This document shows positions 32,101-40,124 of a stretch of 64,000 nt of DNA, one piece after another (within the stretch, counting starts at the first letter, position 1; each line of letters opens with the position of its first letter). The DNA lies in assembly GCA_049487715.1 (NCBI GenBank), contig CP150557.1:1-64000 (forward strand). Reading direction: 5' to 3'. Source of the DNA: Pycnococcus provasolii. Lineage: Eukaryota > Chlorophyta > Pseudoscourfieldiophyceae > Pseudoscourfieldiales. The notes below the pieces were generated by a model. The model did not search any database and was not told the DNA's origin. It saw only the letters and a list, made by a program, of their open reading frames with translations. The position numbers and the translations under genes are program-made.

Positions 32101-35100
32101 CGTGCGCCGCGCATCTTTCGACCCGTGCTAGGCGCAGACGACGATGATGATGGGCGATCAGGTGATCCGTCAAGCAGCTCAGACATCACGTCGCGATTGC
32201 CCGACGCGCGAGCGAGCTCAGACGCCTCCACGCGAGCGCGCTCAAGCTCCAAGCGATGTCGCTCCTCCTGATCGGCAAGACGACTCGCGTCAGAGTACGC
32301 CGCGTCTGATGCCGCAGGGTCGGACATGGGCGTGTCTGTCGCTCGTGCGCCGCGCATTCGCGGAGTTGATGCCGATGTCGGTGGGCGATCAGGTGATCCG
32401 TCAAGCAGCTCAGACATCACGTCGCGGTTGCCCGACGCGCGAGCGAGCTCAGACGCCTCCACGCGAGCGCGCTCAAGCTCCAAGCGATGTCGCTCCTCCT
32501 GATCGGCAAGACGACTCGCGTCAGAGTACGCCGCGTCTGATGCCGCAGGGTCGGACATGGGCGTGTCTGTCGCTCGTGCGCCGCGCATTCGCGGAGTTGA
32601 TGCCGATGTCGGTGGGCGATCAGGTGATCCGTCAAGCAGCTCAGACATCACGTCGCGGTTGCCCGACGCGCGAGCGAGCTCAGACGCCTCCACGCGAGCG
32701 CGCTCAAGCTCCAAGCGGTGTCGCTCCTCCTGATCGGCAAGACGACTCGCGTCAGAGTACGCCGCGTCTGATGCCGCAGGGTCGGACATGGGCGTGTCTG
32801 TCGCTCGTGCGCCGCGCATCTTTCGACCCGTGCTAGGCGCAGACGACGATGATGATGGGCGATCAGGTGATCCGTCAAGCAGCTCAGACATCACGTCGCG
32901 GTTGCCCGACGCGCGAGCGAGCTCAGACGCCTCCACGCGAGCGCGCTCAAGCTCCAAGCGATGTCGCTCCTCCTGATCGGCAAGACGACTCGCGTCAGAG
33001 TACGCCGCGTCTGATGCCGCAGGGTCGGACATGGGCGTGTCTGTCGCTCGTGCGCCGCGCATTCGCGGAGTTGATGCCGATGTCGGTGGGCGATCAGGTG
33101 ATCCGTCAAGCAGCTCAGACATCACGTCGCGGTTGCCCGACGCGCGAGCGAGCTCAGACGCCTCCACGCGAGCGCGCTCAAGCTCCAAGCGGTGTCGCTC
33201 CTCCTGATCGGCAAGACGACTCGCGTCAGAGTACGCCGCGTCTGATGCCGCAGGGTCGGACATGGGCGTGTCTGTCGCTCGTGCGCCGCGCATTCGCGGA
33301 GTTGATGCCGATGTCGGTGGGCGATCAGGTGATCCGTCAAGCAGCTCAGACATCACGTCGCGGTTGCCCGACGCGCGAGCGAGCTCAGACGCCTCCACGC
33401 GAGCGCGCTCAAGCTCCAAGCGATGTCGCTCCTCCTGATCAACAAGCAAAGTCGCGTCAGCTGACGCAGACGGTGGCGCAGATACCGAAGCGACCGCCGC
33501 GTCGCGCTCGCGCTGCTCCGTCTCAGCAAGTGCCGCGGCCATCTGCGACTCCGCCGCAGAGGCCGGAGGCCGACGAGAACCGCGACCAGCACGACGCGGC
33601 GTCATCACGCTCGCGTCGCTCGCCGCGCTCGCCGGCCGACTCGGGTCGCCGCCCTCGGACAATAGCCGCACGGCGCCGTAGTCGCCTGCCGCTCGTGCAG
33701 CCTCCGCCGCCTCCGCGCGAGCGCGACGCAGCTCGTTCTCGTGCGCCTCGTCTTGAGCTTGCAACACTGCCGTCTCATCGGATCTATCATTGGTATGAGA
33801 CGCGGGCGTGTCGGCAAGCGGTGTCGCAGTGCCTCGGGCACCGCGCATCTTACGACCCGTGCTAGGCGCAGATGACGAGGATGGCGGACGCTCCTCAGGA
33901 TCTCTTAGCAGATCTGACATCACGTCGTCGCGAGTCCCGGATGCGCGCGCGAGCTCAGATGCCTCCACGCGAGCGCGCTCAAGCTCCAAGCGGTGACGTT
34001 CCTCCTGATCAACAAGCAAAGTCGCGTCAGCTGACGCAGACGGTGGCGCAGATACCGAAGCGACCGCCGCGTCGCGCTCGCGCTGCTCCGTCTCAGCAAG
34101 TGCCGCGGCCATCTGCGACTCCGCCGCAGAGGCCGGAGGCCGACGAGAACCGCGACCAGCACGACGCGGCGTCATCGCGCTCGCGTCGCTCGCCGCGCTC
34201 GCCGGCCGACTCGGGTCGCCGCCCTCGGACAATAGCCGCACGGCGCCGTAGTCGCCTGCCGCTCGTGCAGCCTCCGCCGCCTCCGCGCGAGCGCGACGCA
34301 GCTCGTTCTCGTGCGCCTCGTCTTGAGCTTGCAACACTGCCGTCTCATCAGATCTGTCACTCATCGGTGTGTCGGCCGCCGCAGACGGTGGCGCAGATAC
34401 CGAAGCGACCGCCGCGTCGCGCTCGCGCTGCTCCGTCTCAGCAAGTGCCGCGGCCATCTGCGACTCCGCCGCAGAGGCCGGAGGCCGACGAGAACCGCGA
34501 CCAGCACGACGCGGCGTCATCGCGCTCGCGTCGCTCGCCGCGCTCGCCGGCCGACTCGGGTCGCCGCCCTCGGACAATAGCCGCACGGCGCCGTAGTCGC
34601 CTGCCGCTCGTGCAGCCTCCGCCGCCTCCGCGCGAGCGCGACGCAGCTCGTTCTCGTGCGCCTCGTCTTGAGCTTGCAACACTGCCGTCTCATCAGATCT
34701 GTCACTCATCGGTGTGTCGGCCGCCGCAGACGGTGGCGCAGATACCGAAGCGACCGCCGCGTCGCGCTCGCGCTGCTCCGTCTCAGCAAGTGCCGCGGCC
34801 ATCTGCGACTCCGCCGCAGAGGCCGGAGGCCGACGAGAACCGCGACCAGCACGACGCGGCGTCATCGCGCTCGCGTCGCTCGCCGCGCTCGCCGGCCGAC
34901 TCGGGTCGCCGCTCTCGGACAATAGCCGCACGGCGCCGTAGTCGCCTGCCGCTCGTGCAGCCTCCGCCGCCTCCGCGCGAGCGCGACGCAGCTCGTTCTC
35001 GTGCGCCTCGTCTTGAGCTTGCAACACTGCCGTCTCATCGGATCTATCATTGGTATGAGACGCGGGCGTGTCGGCAAGCGGTGTCGCAGTGCCTCGGGCA

Positions 35101-37541
35101 CCGCGCATCTTACGACCCGTGCTAGGCGCAGATGACGAGGATGGCGGACGCTCCTCAGGATCTCTTAGCAGATCTGACATCACGTCGTCGCGAGTCCCGG
35201 ATGCGCGCGCGAGCTCAGACGCCTCCACGCGAGCGCGCTCAAGCTCCAAGCGGTGTCGCTCCTCCTGATCAACAAGCAAAGTCGCGTCAGCTGACGCAGA
35301 CGGTGGCGCAGATACCGAAGCGACCGCCGCGTCGCGCTCGCGCTGCTCCGTCTCAGCAAGTGCCGCGGCCATCTGCGACTCCGCCGTAGAGGCCGGAGGC
35401 CGACGAGAACCGCGACCAGCACGACGCGGCGTCATCACGCTCGCGTCGCTCGCCGCGCTCGCCGGCCGACTCAGGTCGCCGCCCTCGGACAATAGCCGCA
35501 CGGCGCCGTAGTCGCCTGCCGCTCGTGCAGCCTCCGCCGCCTCCGCGCGAGCGCGACGCAGCTCGTTCTCGTGCGCCTCGTCTTGAGCTTGCAACACTGC
35601 CGTCTCATCAGATCTGTCACTCATCGGTGTGTCGGCCGCCGCAGACGGTGGCGCAGATACCGAAGCGACCGCCGCGTCGCGCTCGCGCTGCTCCGTCTCA
35701 GCAAGTGCCGCGGCCATCTGCGACTCCGCCGCAGAGGCCGGAGGCCGACGAGAACCGCGACCAGCACGACGCGGCGTCATCGCGCTCGCGTCGCTCGCCG
35801 CGCTCGCCGGCCGACTCGGGTCGCCGCTCTCGGACAATAGCCGCACGGCGCCGTAGTCGCCTGCCGCTCGTGCAGCCTCCGCCGCCTCCGCGCGAGCGCG
35901 ACGCAGCTCGTTCTCGTGCGCCTCGTCTTGAGCTTGCAACACTGCCGTCTCATCGGATCTATCATTGGTATGAGACGCGGGCGTGTCGGCAAGCGGTGTC
36001 GCAGTGCCTCGGGCACCGCGCATCTTACGACCCGTGCTAGGCGCAGATGACGAGGATGGCGGACGCTCCTCAGGATCTCTTAGCAGATCTGACATCACGT
36101 CGTCGCGAGTCCCGGATGCGCGCGCGAGCTCAGACGCCTCCACGCGAGCGCGCTCAAGCTCCAAGCGGTGACGTTCCTCCTGATCAACAAGCAAAGTCGC
36201 GTCAGCTGACGCAGACGGTGGCGCAGATACCGAAGCGACCGCCGCGTCGCGCTCGCGCTGCTCCGTCTCAGCAAGTGCCGCGGCCATCTGCGACTCCGCC
36301 GCAGAGGCCGGAGGCCGACGAGAACCGCGACCAGCACGACGCGGCGTCATCGCGCTCGCGTCGCTCGCCGCGCTCGCCGGCCGACTCGGGTCGCCGCCCT
36401 CGGACAATAGCCGCACGGCGCCGTAGTCGCCTGCCGCTCGTGCAGCCTCCGCCGCCTCCGCGCGAGCGCGACGCAGCTCGTTCTCGTGCGCCTCGTCTTG
36501 AGCTTGCAACACTGCCGTCTCATCAGATCTGTCACTCATCGGTGTGTCGGCCGCCGCAGACGGTGGCGCAGATACCGAAGCGACCGCCGCGTCGCGCTCG
36601 CGCTGCTCCGTCTCAGCAAGTGCCGCGGCCATCTGCGACTCCGCCGCAGAGGCCGGAGGCCGACGAGAACCGCGACCAGCACGACGCGGCGTCATCGCGC
36701 TCGCGTCGCTCGCCGCGCTCGCCGGCCGACTCAGGTCCCCGCCCTCGGACAATAGCCGCACGGCGCCGTAGTCGCCTGCCGCTCGTGCAGCCTCCGCCGC
36801 CTCCGCGCGAGCGCGACGCAGCTCGTTCTCGTGCGCCTCGTCTTGAGCTTGCAACACTGCCGTCTCATCAGATCTGTCACTCATCGGTGTGTCGGCCGCC
36901 GCAGACGGTGGCGCAGATACCGAAGCGACCGCCGCGTCGCGCTCGCGCTGCTCCGTCTCAGCAAGTGCCGCGGCCATCTGCGACTCCGCCGCAGAGGCCG
37001 GAGGCCGACGAGAACCGCGACCAGCACGACGCGGCGTCATCGCGCTCGCGTCGCTCGCCGCGCTCGCCGGCCGACTCAGGTCGCCGCCCTCGGACAATAG
37101 CCGCACGGCGCCGTAGTCGCCTGCCGCTCGTGCAGCCTCCGCCGCCTCCGCGCGAGCGCGACGCAGCTCGTTCTCGTGCGCCTCGTCTTGAGCTCGTAAT
37201 GTACTGTTTTGCGTCGAGCTTTGCTGTATTCCGAATAGGTCGAATGTCTCAGCAGCCTCTCTGATAGCTGCTCCTCTACCTTCACTTTCCGTCGCTTTGC
37301 TTGCGCTTCTCGTCGTAGTCGCTAATTGTTTTCTTCTCTGACCCGGGTCGTAAGTTCTCCTTCCCATTTCTTGCAGTCTTCTTTTCAAGCCCGAAGATGA
37401 CTGCGAATGGCCAGGAGAGCGGGAATCAGCGTCGCTCGTCCCTCCCCTGCTCTCGTCCTCCACCAACTGCAACATCTCCTTCTCCTTCTCCCCCGGCGGA
37501 GGCGGAGGCGGAGGTGGAGGTGGAGTCGACGAGGCGGACAT
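26145..37541 (-). CDS. Giant coiled-coil / Kelch protein with AIR9-like C-terminus
   Basis: One uninterrupted frame of about 3,798 residues, beginning MSASST with a Pro run. Residues ~115-1865 are tandem coiled-coil repeats of two families (about 115 and 77 residues). To ~3000 there is more charged coiled coil (Arg/Glu/Ala heptads) and acidic runs. Residues ~3030-3500 form a six-blade Kelch propeller (GRSGHSCVVVG; LLLYGGWDG; MHAAVIV; GGHAMVVAL; SLIVYGGHDGRRALRDCYRL; GHVLLRTGAGRAIAVGGW). The last ~240 residues match my memory of the plant and kinetoplastid microtubule protein AIR9: an A9-type segment (VRWFRSRPGA; EGLAYLPVADDIG) and the terminal domain (VTLDPHIGRLIKQFV; RLDKHQVKVKRG; DLVVLTLRAF). 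A microtubule, flagellar-root or cortical role is inferred. I skipped the first Met of the frame (37634). TGTAA lies 47 bp past the stop. Confidence 0.9.
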   Translation of the reverse strand: MSASSTPPPPPPPPPPGEKEKEMLQLVEDESRGGTSDADSRSPGHSQSSSGLKRRLQEMGRRTYDPGQRRKQLATTTRSASKATESEGRGAAIREAAETFDLFGIQQSSTQNSTLRAQDEAHENELRRARAEAAEAARAAGDYGAVRLLSEGGDLSRPASAASDASAMTPRRAGRGSRRPPASAAESQMAAALAETEQRERDAAVASVSAPPSAAADTPMSDRSDETAVLQAQDEAHENELRRARAEAAEAARAAGDYGAVRLLSEGGDLSRPASAASDASAMTPRRAGRGSRRPPASAAESQMAAALAETEQRERDAAVASVSAPPSAAADTPMSDRSDETAVLQAQDEAHENELRRARAEAAEAARAAGDYGAVRLLSEGGDPSRPASAASDASAMTPRRAGRGSRRPPASAAESQMAAALAETEQRERDAAVASVSAPPSASADATLLVDQEERHRLELERARVEASELARASGTRDDVMSDLLRDPEERPPSSSSAPSTGRKMRGARGTATPLADTPASHTNDRSDETAVLQAQDEAHENELRRARAEAAEAARAAGDYGAVRLLSESGDPSRPASAASDASAMTPRRAGRGSRRPPASAAESQMAAALAETEQRERDAAVASVSAPPSAAADTPMSDRSDETAVLQAQDEAHENELRRARAEAAEAARAAGDYGAVRLLSEGGDLSRPASAASDASVMTPRRAGRGSRRPPASTAESQMAAALAETEQRERDAAVASVSAPPSASADATLLVDQEERHRLELERARVEASELARASGTRDDVMSDLLRDPEERPPSSSSAPSTGRKMRGARGTATPLADTPASHTNDRSDETAVLQAQDEAHENELRRARAEAAEAARAAGDYGAVRLLSESGDPSRPASAASDASAMTPRRAGRGSRRPPASAAESQMAAALAETEQRERDAAVASVSAPPSAAADTPMSDRSDETAVLQAQDEAHENELRRARAEAAEAARAAGDYGAVRLLSEGGDPSRPASAASDASAMTPRRAGRGSRRPPASAAESQMAAALAETEQRERDAAVASVSAPPSAAADTPMSDRSDETAVLQAQDEAHENELRRARAEAAEAARAAGDYGAVRLLSEGGDPSRPASAASDASAMTPRRAGRGSRRPPASAAESQMAAALAETEQRERDAAVASVSAPPSASADATLLVDQEERHRLELERARVEASELARASGTRDDVMSDLLRDPEERPPSSSSAPSTGRKMRGARGTATPLADTPASHTNDRSDETAVLQAQDEAHENELRRARAEAAEAARAAGDYGAVRLLSEGGDPSRPASAASDASVMTPRRAGRGSRRPPASAAESQMAAALAETEQRERDAAVASVSAPPSASADATLLVDQEERHRLELERARVEASELARASGNRDVMSELLDGSPDRPPTSASTPRMRGARATDTPMSDPAASDAAYSDASRLADQEERHRLELERARVEASELARASGNRDVMSELLDGSPDRPPTSASTPRMRGARATDTPMSDPAASDAAYSDASRLADQEERHRLELERARVEASELARASGNRDVMSELLDGSPDRPSSSSSAPSTGRKMRGARATDTPMSDPAASDAAYSDASRLADQEERHRLELERARVEASELARASGNRDVMSELLDGSPDRPPTSASTPRMRGARATDTPMSDPAASDAAYSDASRLADQEERHRLELERARVEASELARASGNRDVMSELLDGSPDRPPTSASTPRMRGARATDTPMSDPAASDAAYSDASRLADQEERHRLELERARVEASELARASGNRDVMSELLDGSPDRPSSSSSAPSTGRKMRGARATDTPMSDPAASDAAYSDASRLADQEERHRLELERARVEASELARASGSPDGFRFAEKVAQSPRKHTKTRGGRVQDSHTISRLTTKMVRDVEMMEDENLDSALKKARQEAMEAARLAGDIEALRHLAAGEISPETANMDKLRKFRSRGSRRDKATEQQVTAAAYAFDDQMQMEAVLSYEKATEQTSKLKAQLREQEKQFRLELERARVEAMEVTRAAEGDDANKVRDGVRFGKAPRGGRNVSAIASEALEAKLKRIAIERVESMALEQAERQALLRDKPFYEMREVVAEQGVRHVNELEMLKSSIREMAAELGMDVEEMLVPYDSASSDVLAEANQIKLSKRDLENAARRQDEQHRAEWTKTQHKVEAEMRELHSALVGVDDDSAQDISALLQALRSAEDIDNGAPKAPIVARGALDSMKSRALAKYRKWFSSRMEERREMAERMRDAKNRMRRQLKAVMQHLTNSAPATNVSNKDISKFRYEVASLMELLGTDIDDGGDDDDDDDEYGDVEGNEVDVTRMSEDLVSGGKVGTRKMRGGGRVQKLLDAQEQRVMRQRVIKEAEARAAAIRAAEVAADAARRAALSATEEEELARSRRTARKEAADRREEERHRQEEITREYEMQAQALREEEAARKFAENEKRRIAEEKLAKAESARERLKRVEARMTAAENRVRDERRNFSGALPKTQYQRHKYQTKSEARAEAEREESAKAALDEAKEALKTARKDAEQAEVELQEARDDQKNAVQHWMEAAVKHSEEDSANAVEKRAEKTDQQKTEDGDESVAKVEELHMGAARRLSVMSKYGKALDKLRKSLGESGRLGESISESLAKASMQGLHLTVPSPSGRPRRRKEGLAEGESPRKIQGAPPGPDAPPPPPKLSGDVRPSAARRFLARERRRRERDAEVSKRTEGALEIHGEDAVVSPAKNINDSGVANEVKDETTNGDENSLGESTLDISRRLAKEMGSLITAGGALHEELEKSGRPTRGQQSRRLQGATSWLDEAAARRAIVKKEADDAIAATNAAPVAHSDAAFAAAKKVITLMEQSTNKRADENPDAKNAAHDRKLLNETRRYESAKALLRLTGGAESLPEGATAKADGPSAPPKPPEFKVGQEVIYTVDTGDEAADETSVQTKPAIVRHVHVDDHTGSVSYTLVAEDKFVTADAFQVLAKPDSAELKTSDVSLTVDGDESTSKDAATIDDNVSTELPPNHFVEHGASFSSVKVRNDSTHVMAGRSGHSCVVVGSSDAPKLVLFGGGTALSSTSPNTEPTLSVPSPDGSLAASPDGIGMRDAYLGDAREFDILTSAWRKLPASGMSNTPSSRAYATAICVPRENPAAPRKSDGSPTADDTLLLYGGWDGVRCHDNLHALFCSRMGGNASAHWSKPVAYGTSPGPRAMHAAVIVQGPSGRWLMVIYGGWVCGVTSQRSRNVPEKKRNLAAGTTNGIDDDEEEEGGEGEEGEEGEGEEDDDDESGLAALSDRRSGTFLGDCFALDIASLSWRRLSPRGMLIPDARGGHAMVVALRPTEGMPGEDSSSSRPGESPIAPAKRVIFCFGGIATPNGNARFGHPTNDLLVLDPVLCSWHRPRERGRNPSPRSGASIAAIHDGASLIVYGGHDGRRALRDCYRLDVRTTRWTELRIEDSIRYPPRAGHVLLRTGAGRAIAVGGWAGARGGFLSDVLAIDVPLPSGQVETNATNAEATSGTNMADGSTKTETASSKAPPSSSMLAIDPISDVLLTGGPVSTSLFRAQIRVRPPSESTMKAKGDDDKDDASFDPLSGVALSVRWFRSRPGASSREQITGAEGLAYLPVADDIGCRIGVSIMAMKALGNGGALEGIGPVHYDESDDPVTLDPHIGRLIKQFVARGRAEFKVRLLQSGSADATVTLRLDKHQVKVKRGATSLDSGPYGPSFKVVLSNSKLTSFVLQLRHDEGIALAVEHAYERDLVVLTLRAFWALNQAGAPAWARKAGYSAGGVGKGVRFGF
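31950..37195. repeat. Coding minisatellite, 345-bp and 231-bp units
   Basis: Inside the giant gene. About nine copies encode a ~115-residue unit beginning QAQDEAHENELRRARAEAAE (345-bp spacing between intact neighbours, e.g. 34172 and 34517). Ten copies encode a second helix beginning DQEERHRLELERARVEASEL; seven of these form a 231-bp array (32186, 32417 and so on). The N-terminal part has a higher-order pattern, groups of 3, 2, 3 and 1 of the first unit each followed by one of the second. Copies are nearly identical at DNA level, all indels are multiples of three, and the opposite strand is also open for hundreds of codons, which produces long false plus-strand frames. Confidence 0.93.
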
Positions 37542-37868
37542 GATTCCAAAGTGACGGGGCCAGGGACGCGCGGGACGGGACGAGGGCGAAGCAGGCCGAT
37601 GACACTTGGCGAGGAATAAGAGGAAGGGGTGCAAAGGTAAACTTTACCTCCCTCTTCTACCAACTAGCAGGGAGGAAGTGGAAGTGGGAACACACAGGAA
37701 TCAGACTACAGTATTCGATTTGTGAGTATTTGTGACCTGCTCCATGGTCGGGGAAAGAAAACAGACGGAGATGAATTTGACATTTTGACTCCGTCCCCTC
37801 CTTTTCTGCTCATTTTTCTCTCCCCCCCGTACCCGTACCCTACCGTTGTTTTCGTTTCATCGACGACG

Positions 37869-38990
37869 ATGCCGATGACGCCAACCGTCATGACCACGCT
37901 CATGCTCCCGGACCACACGAACCCCGCGGGAAACGTGCACGGCGGAGAAACCATGAAGCTCCTCGAGGCGGCAGGGTACATCGCAGCGGCGAGGCACATG
38001 AAAAATATACCTATTGCGGCGGATACAAGACCGGCGAACGCAAAGTGGGAACTAAGAACTGCGCGCGTGGAATCGCTGCACTTCATTGCGCCGGCATTCG
38101 TCGGGGATGTTGTCACGGTCGAAGCGCGCGTCGTTTTCGCGTCTCCAAGGTCCATGGCGGTTGGGTGCCGGGTGATGGCGGAGACGGTGAGCAAAGGCGA
38201 CGCGCCGCGTGACACCAATACAGCTTTGCTGTGGTACGTGTGCAAACTGAAAGGGGGAGGAGAGGACAACGACAGGGACGTGGCGATGGTGCCAGCAGTC
38301 GTTGACGACCACGACAGTGCAACGTGGTCGGAGATGTCAAGCGAGGCTGCTCGACTTTACGCTGACCGAAAAGCTTGCGTCGACTCGTCGCACGTTGACA
38401 TACGGGAGGACGACGACGAAACGTTGGGACGTGACACCTCTGGCCTTGACCTTGTTGGTGCGATGAGTGGTGAAAGGCACCAGCGTGTCGACGACCAGTC
38501 CGCACGACCACCGCGGTTAAGCAAGAGCGAACTGTCTGCACTTATCTTGCCCTCGCACTGCGGTATCGACGGCGTGTGCCGAGGTGGGGTCGTTCTGAAA
38601 ATGATGGACGAAGCTGCCGGCGTGTGCGCGTGGCGACACTCCCACTGCGACAACACCGTCACGGCTGCCGTTGAGACGATGGACTTTCTCAAGCCAGCAC
38701 GTATCGGGAATTTGATTCGTGTTGAGGCGGTTGTAGCTTTTGCATCGTCCCGTTCGATCGACGTGCTCGTTCAGGCTTACGTGACAAGCCTCGAGGAGGA
38801 CACCTCGAGTGGAGCGGTGACAGAGGTGGAAAACCTCGTTGCGCAGGCGTCATTCATCTACATAGCCCTCGATGCGGACGGAAATGTCGTGAGCGTGCCT
38901 GCAGTTCAATGCGAAACGCCCGCAGATCACCGGCGCTATGCCAAGGGTATGTCAAATTACGAGGCAAGGAAGAGGAAGAGGAAGAAATGA
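37869..38990 (+). CDS. Acyl-CoA thioesterase, double hotdog (ACOT7-like)
   Basis: 373 residues from the Met at 37869 with two hotdog domains. The first (about residues 10-130) contains NPAGNVHGGETMKLLEAAGY, the N/D-x-x-G-x-x-H-G-G-x-x-x-x-x-x-D/E helix of acyl-CoA thioesterases. The second (about 225-340) contains IDGVCRGGVVLKMMDEAAGV and a following strand FLKPARIGNLIRVEAVV. A less conserved acidic linker with DDDET separates them. This is the double-hotdog layout of cytosolic ACOT7-type enzymes that hydrolyse long-chain acyl-CoA; in such tandems usually each domain contributes one half of the active site. The C-terminus is a basic KRKRKK. TGTAA motifs lie about 30 and 40 bp after the stop. 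Divergent from the giant gene. Confidence 0.9.
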   Translation: MPMTPTVMTTLMLPDHTNPAGNVHGGETMKLLEAAGYIAAARHMKNIPIAADTRPANAKWELRTARVESLHFIAPAFVGDVVTVEARVVFASPRSMAVGCRVMAETVSKGDAPRDTNTALLWYVCKLKGGGEDNDRDVAMVPAVVDDHDSATWSEMSSEAARLYADRKACVDSSHVDIREDDDETLGRDTSGLDLVGAMSGERHQRVDDQSARPPRLSKSELSALILPSHCGIDGVCRGGVVLKMMDEAAGVCAWRHSHCDNTVTAAVETMDFLKPARIGNLIRVEAVVAFASSRSIDVLVQAYVTSLEEDTSSGAVTEVENLVAQASFIYIALDADGNVVSVPAVQCETPADHRRYAKGMSNYEARKRKRKK

Positions 38991-39357
38991 ATACATAGGA
39001 GTGATACAATAAGACAGTTTGTAATGTGTTGTAAATATCGTTGATAGAAATGTAAGTGTCACACACTGACACACATACATACCTATGCACACGCACACAC
39101 TTCGGCGCCGTAATCGTCTGAGGCCTGAGGCCTGAGGCCCGAGGCGCGTGGCGATTTGTAAACAGAGAAAATCTGGTTTATGTTTTCGATCATCCGATGA
39201 GATGTTCCCTTGATTGGGTGGGATTTAGCAAGGTCTTGACCAGTTGACCACCCTCCCGCTGTCGGAGTGTCGGGCTGTTGGCCACCCCCCGGTCGCGCTC
39301 TCCGTGCGCCCGAGCCCCCGGCGGGCCGCGGGCACACGAACACGCAATCACACAAAC

Positions 39358-40068
39358 ATGCCGAACGCGAGCACGGCGCCCGTGCCTGCGCAGGGCACCG
39401 GTGTGGTGGACGAGGATGATGGCGCGAGGGCGCTTGCCCCGCAAGGCCGGTCGACGGTCGCCATCAACGTCAACGAGATGTTACTGGCCGCCGTGGCCAA
39501 GGGTGAGCTGGACATCGTCGAGGAGATGCTCACGAACGGCGCTGTGCCGGGCGCGCGAGGTCAGTTTGATGTCACGCCCTTGCACTGGGCGTGTTCGGCC
39601 GACAACGCCGCGATGGCAAGTCTTTTGCTACTGTACGGAGCAAACGTAAACGCGACGGACGCGCAAAGCCGCACGCCGCTGCACTACGCTTGCATCGAAG
39701 ATAGCAACGACGCGGCGCGCGTTCTGCTGCGTCACGGCGCAGACGTGAACATGCGCGACACGGGAGGGTGCACGCCTTCGCAGCTCATCTACGACGACGA
39801 CGAGAACGCGGAGCTTGCCGAACTCGTGCGTCCGACCAACGCACCGACGGACGTTCCGTCTGCCGAAGTTGTGCAACCGTCGCTTAGCACGACAAGGCGA
39901 CTCGAATCTGATGCCGACGGGTCTGGCGATCGTGCGTATTCTGACGCCGGACCGACGACCGCACCTTCGCGTGTCGACGGCATTGTCATAAAGCTTTCCG
40001 AGGATGGAAAGCTTAGCGACGAGCAGTACGAAGCCATCAAGCGCGCAAGCGCGACGACGTCGAGATGA
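39358..40068 (+). CDS. Ankyrin-repeat protein
   Basis: 236 residues. About four ankyrin repeats lie between residues 40 and 150: NEMLLAAVAKGELDIVEEML, DVTPLHWACSADNAAMASLL, SRTPLHYACIEDSNDAARVL and a final TPSQLIYDDDEN. The C-terminal ~90 residues are Thr/Ser/Pro/Asp-rich and end in a short helix (GKLSDEQYEAIKRA). Ankyrin repeats mediate protein binding. ACBD6-like proteins combine such repeats with an acyl-CoA-binding domain, but no such domain is present here. The gene sits ~370 bp after the thioesterase on the same strand and converges on the Aha1-like gene with only 56 bp between stops. Confidence 0.88.
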   Translation: MPNASTAPVPAQGTGVVDEDDGARALAPQGRSTVAINVNEMLLAAVAKGELDIVEEMLTNGAVPGARGQFDVTPLHWACSADNAAMASLLLLYGANVNATDAQSRTPLHYACIEDSNDAARVLLRHGADVNMRDTGGCTPSQLIYDDDENAELAELVRPTNAPTDVPSAEVVQPSLSTTRRLESDADGSGDRAYSDAGPTTAPSRVDGIVIKLSEDGKLSDEQYEAIKRASATTSR

Positions 40069-40124
40069 CTGTTTTTTTGTTTTTCCTTGGTTCCTGTGTG
40101 ATATATATCTATCGCAACTTGCGA

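Noticed and set aside
32144-37264. Plus-strand open frames of 170-417 codons over the minisatellite
   Set aside because: They are the reverse strand of the GC-rich coding repeat of the giant gene, have Arg/Pro/Ser-heavy unnatural composition, and no start or domain.
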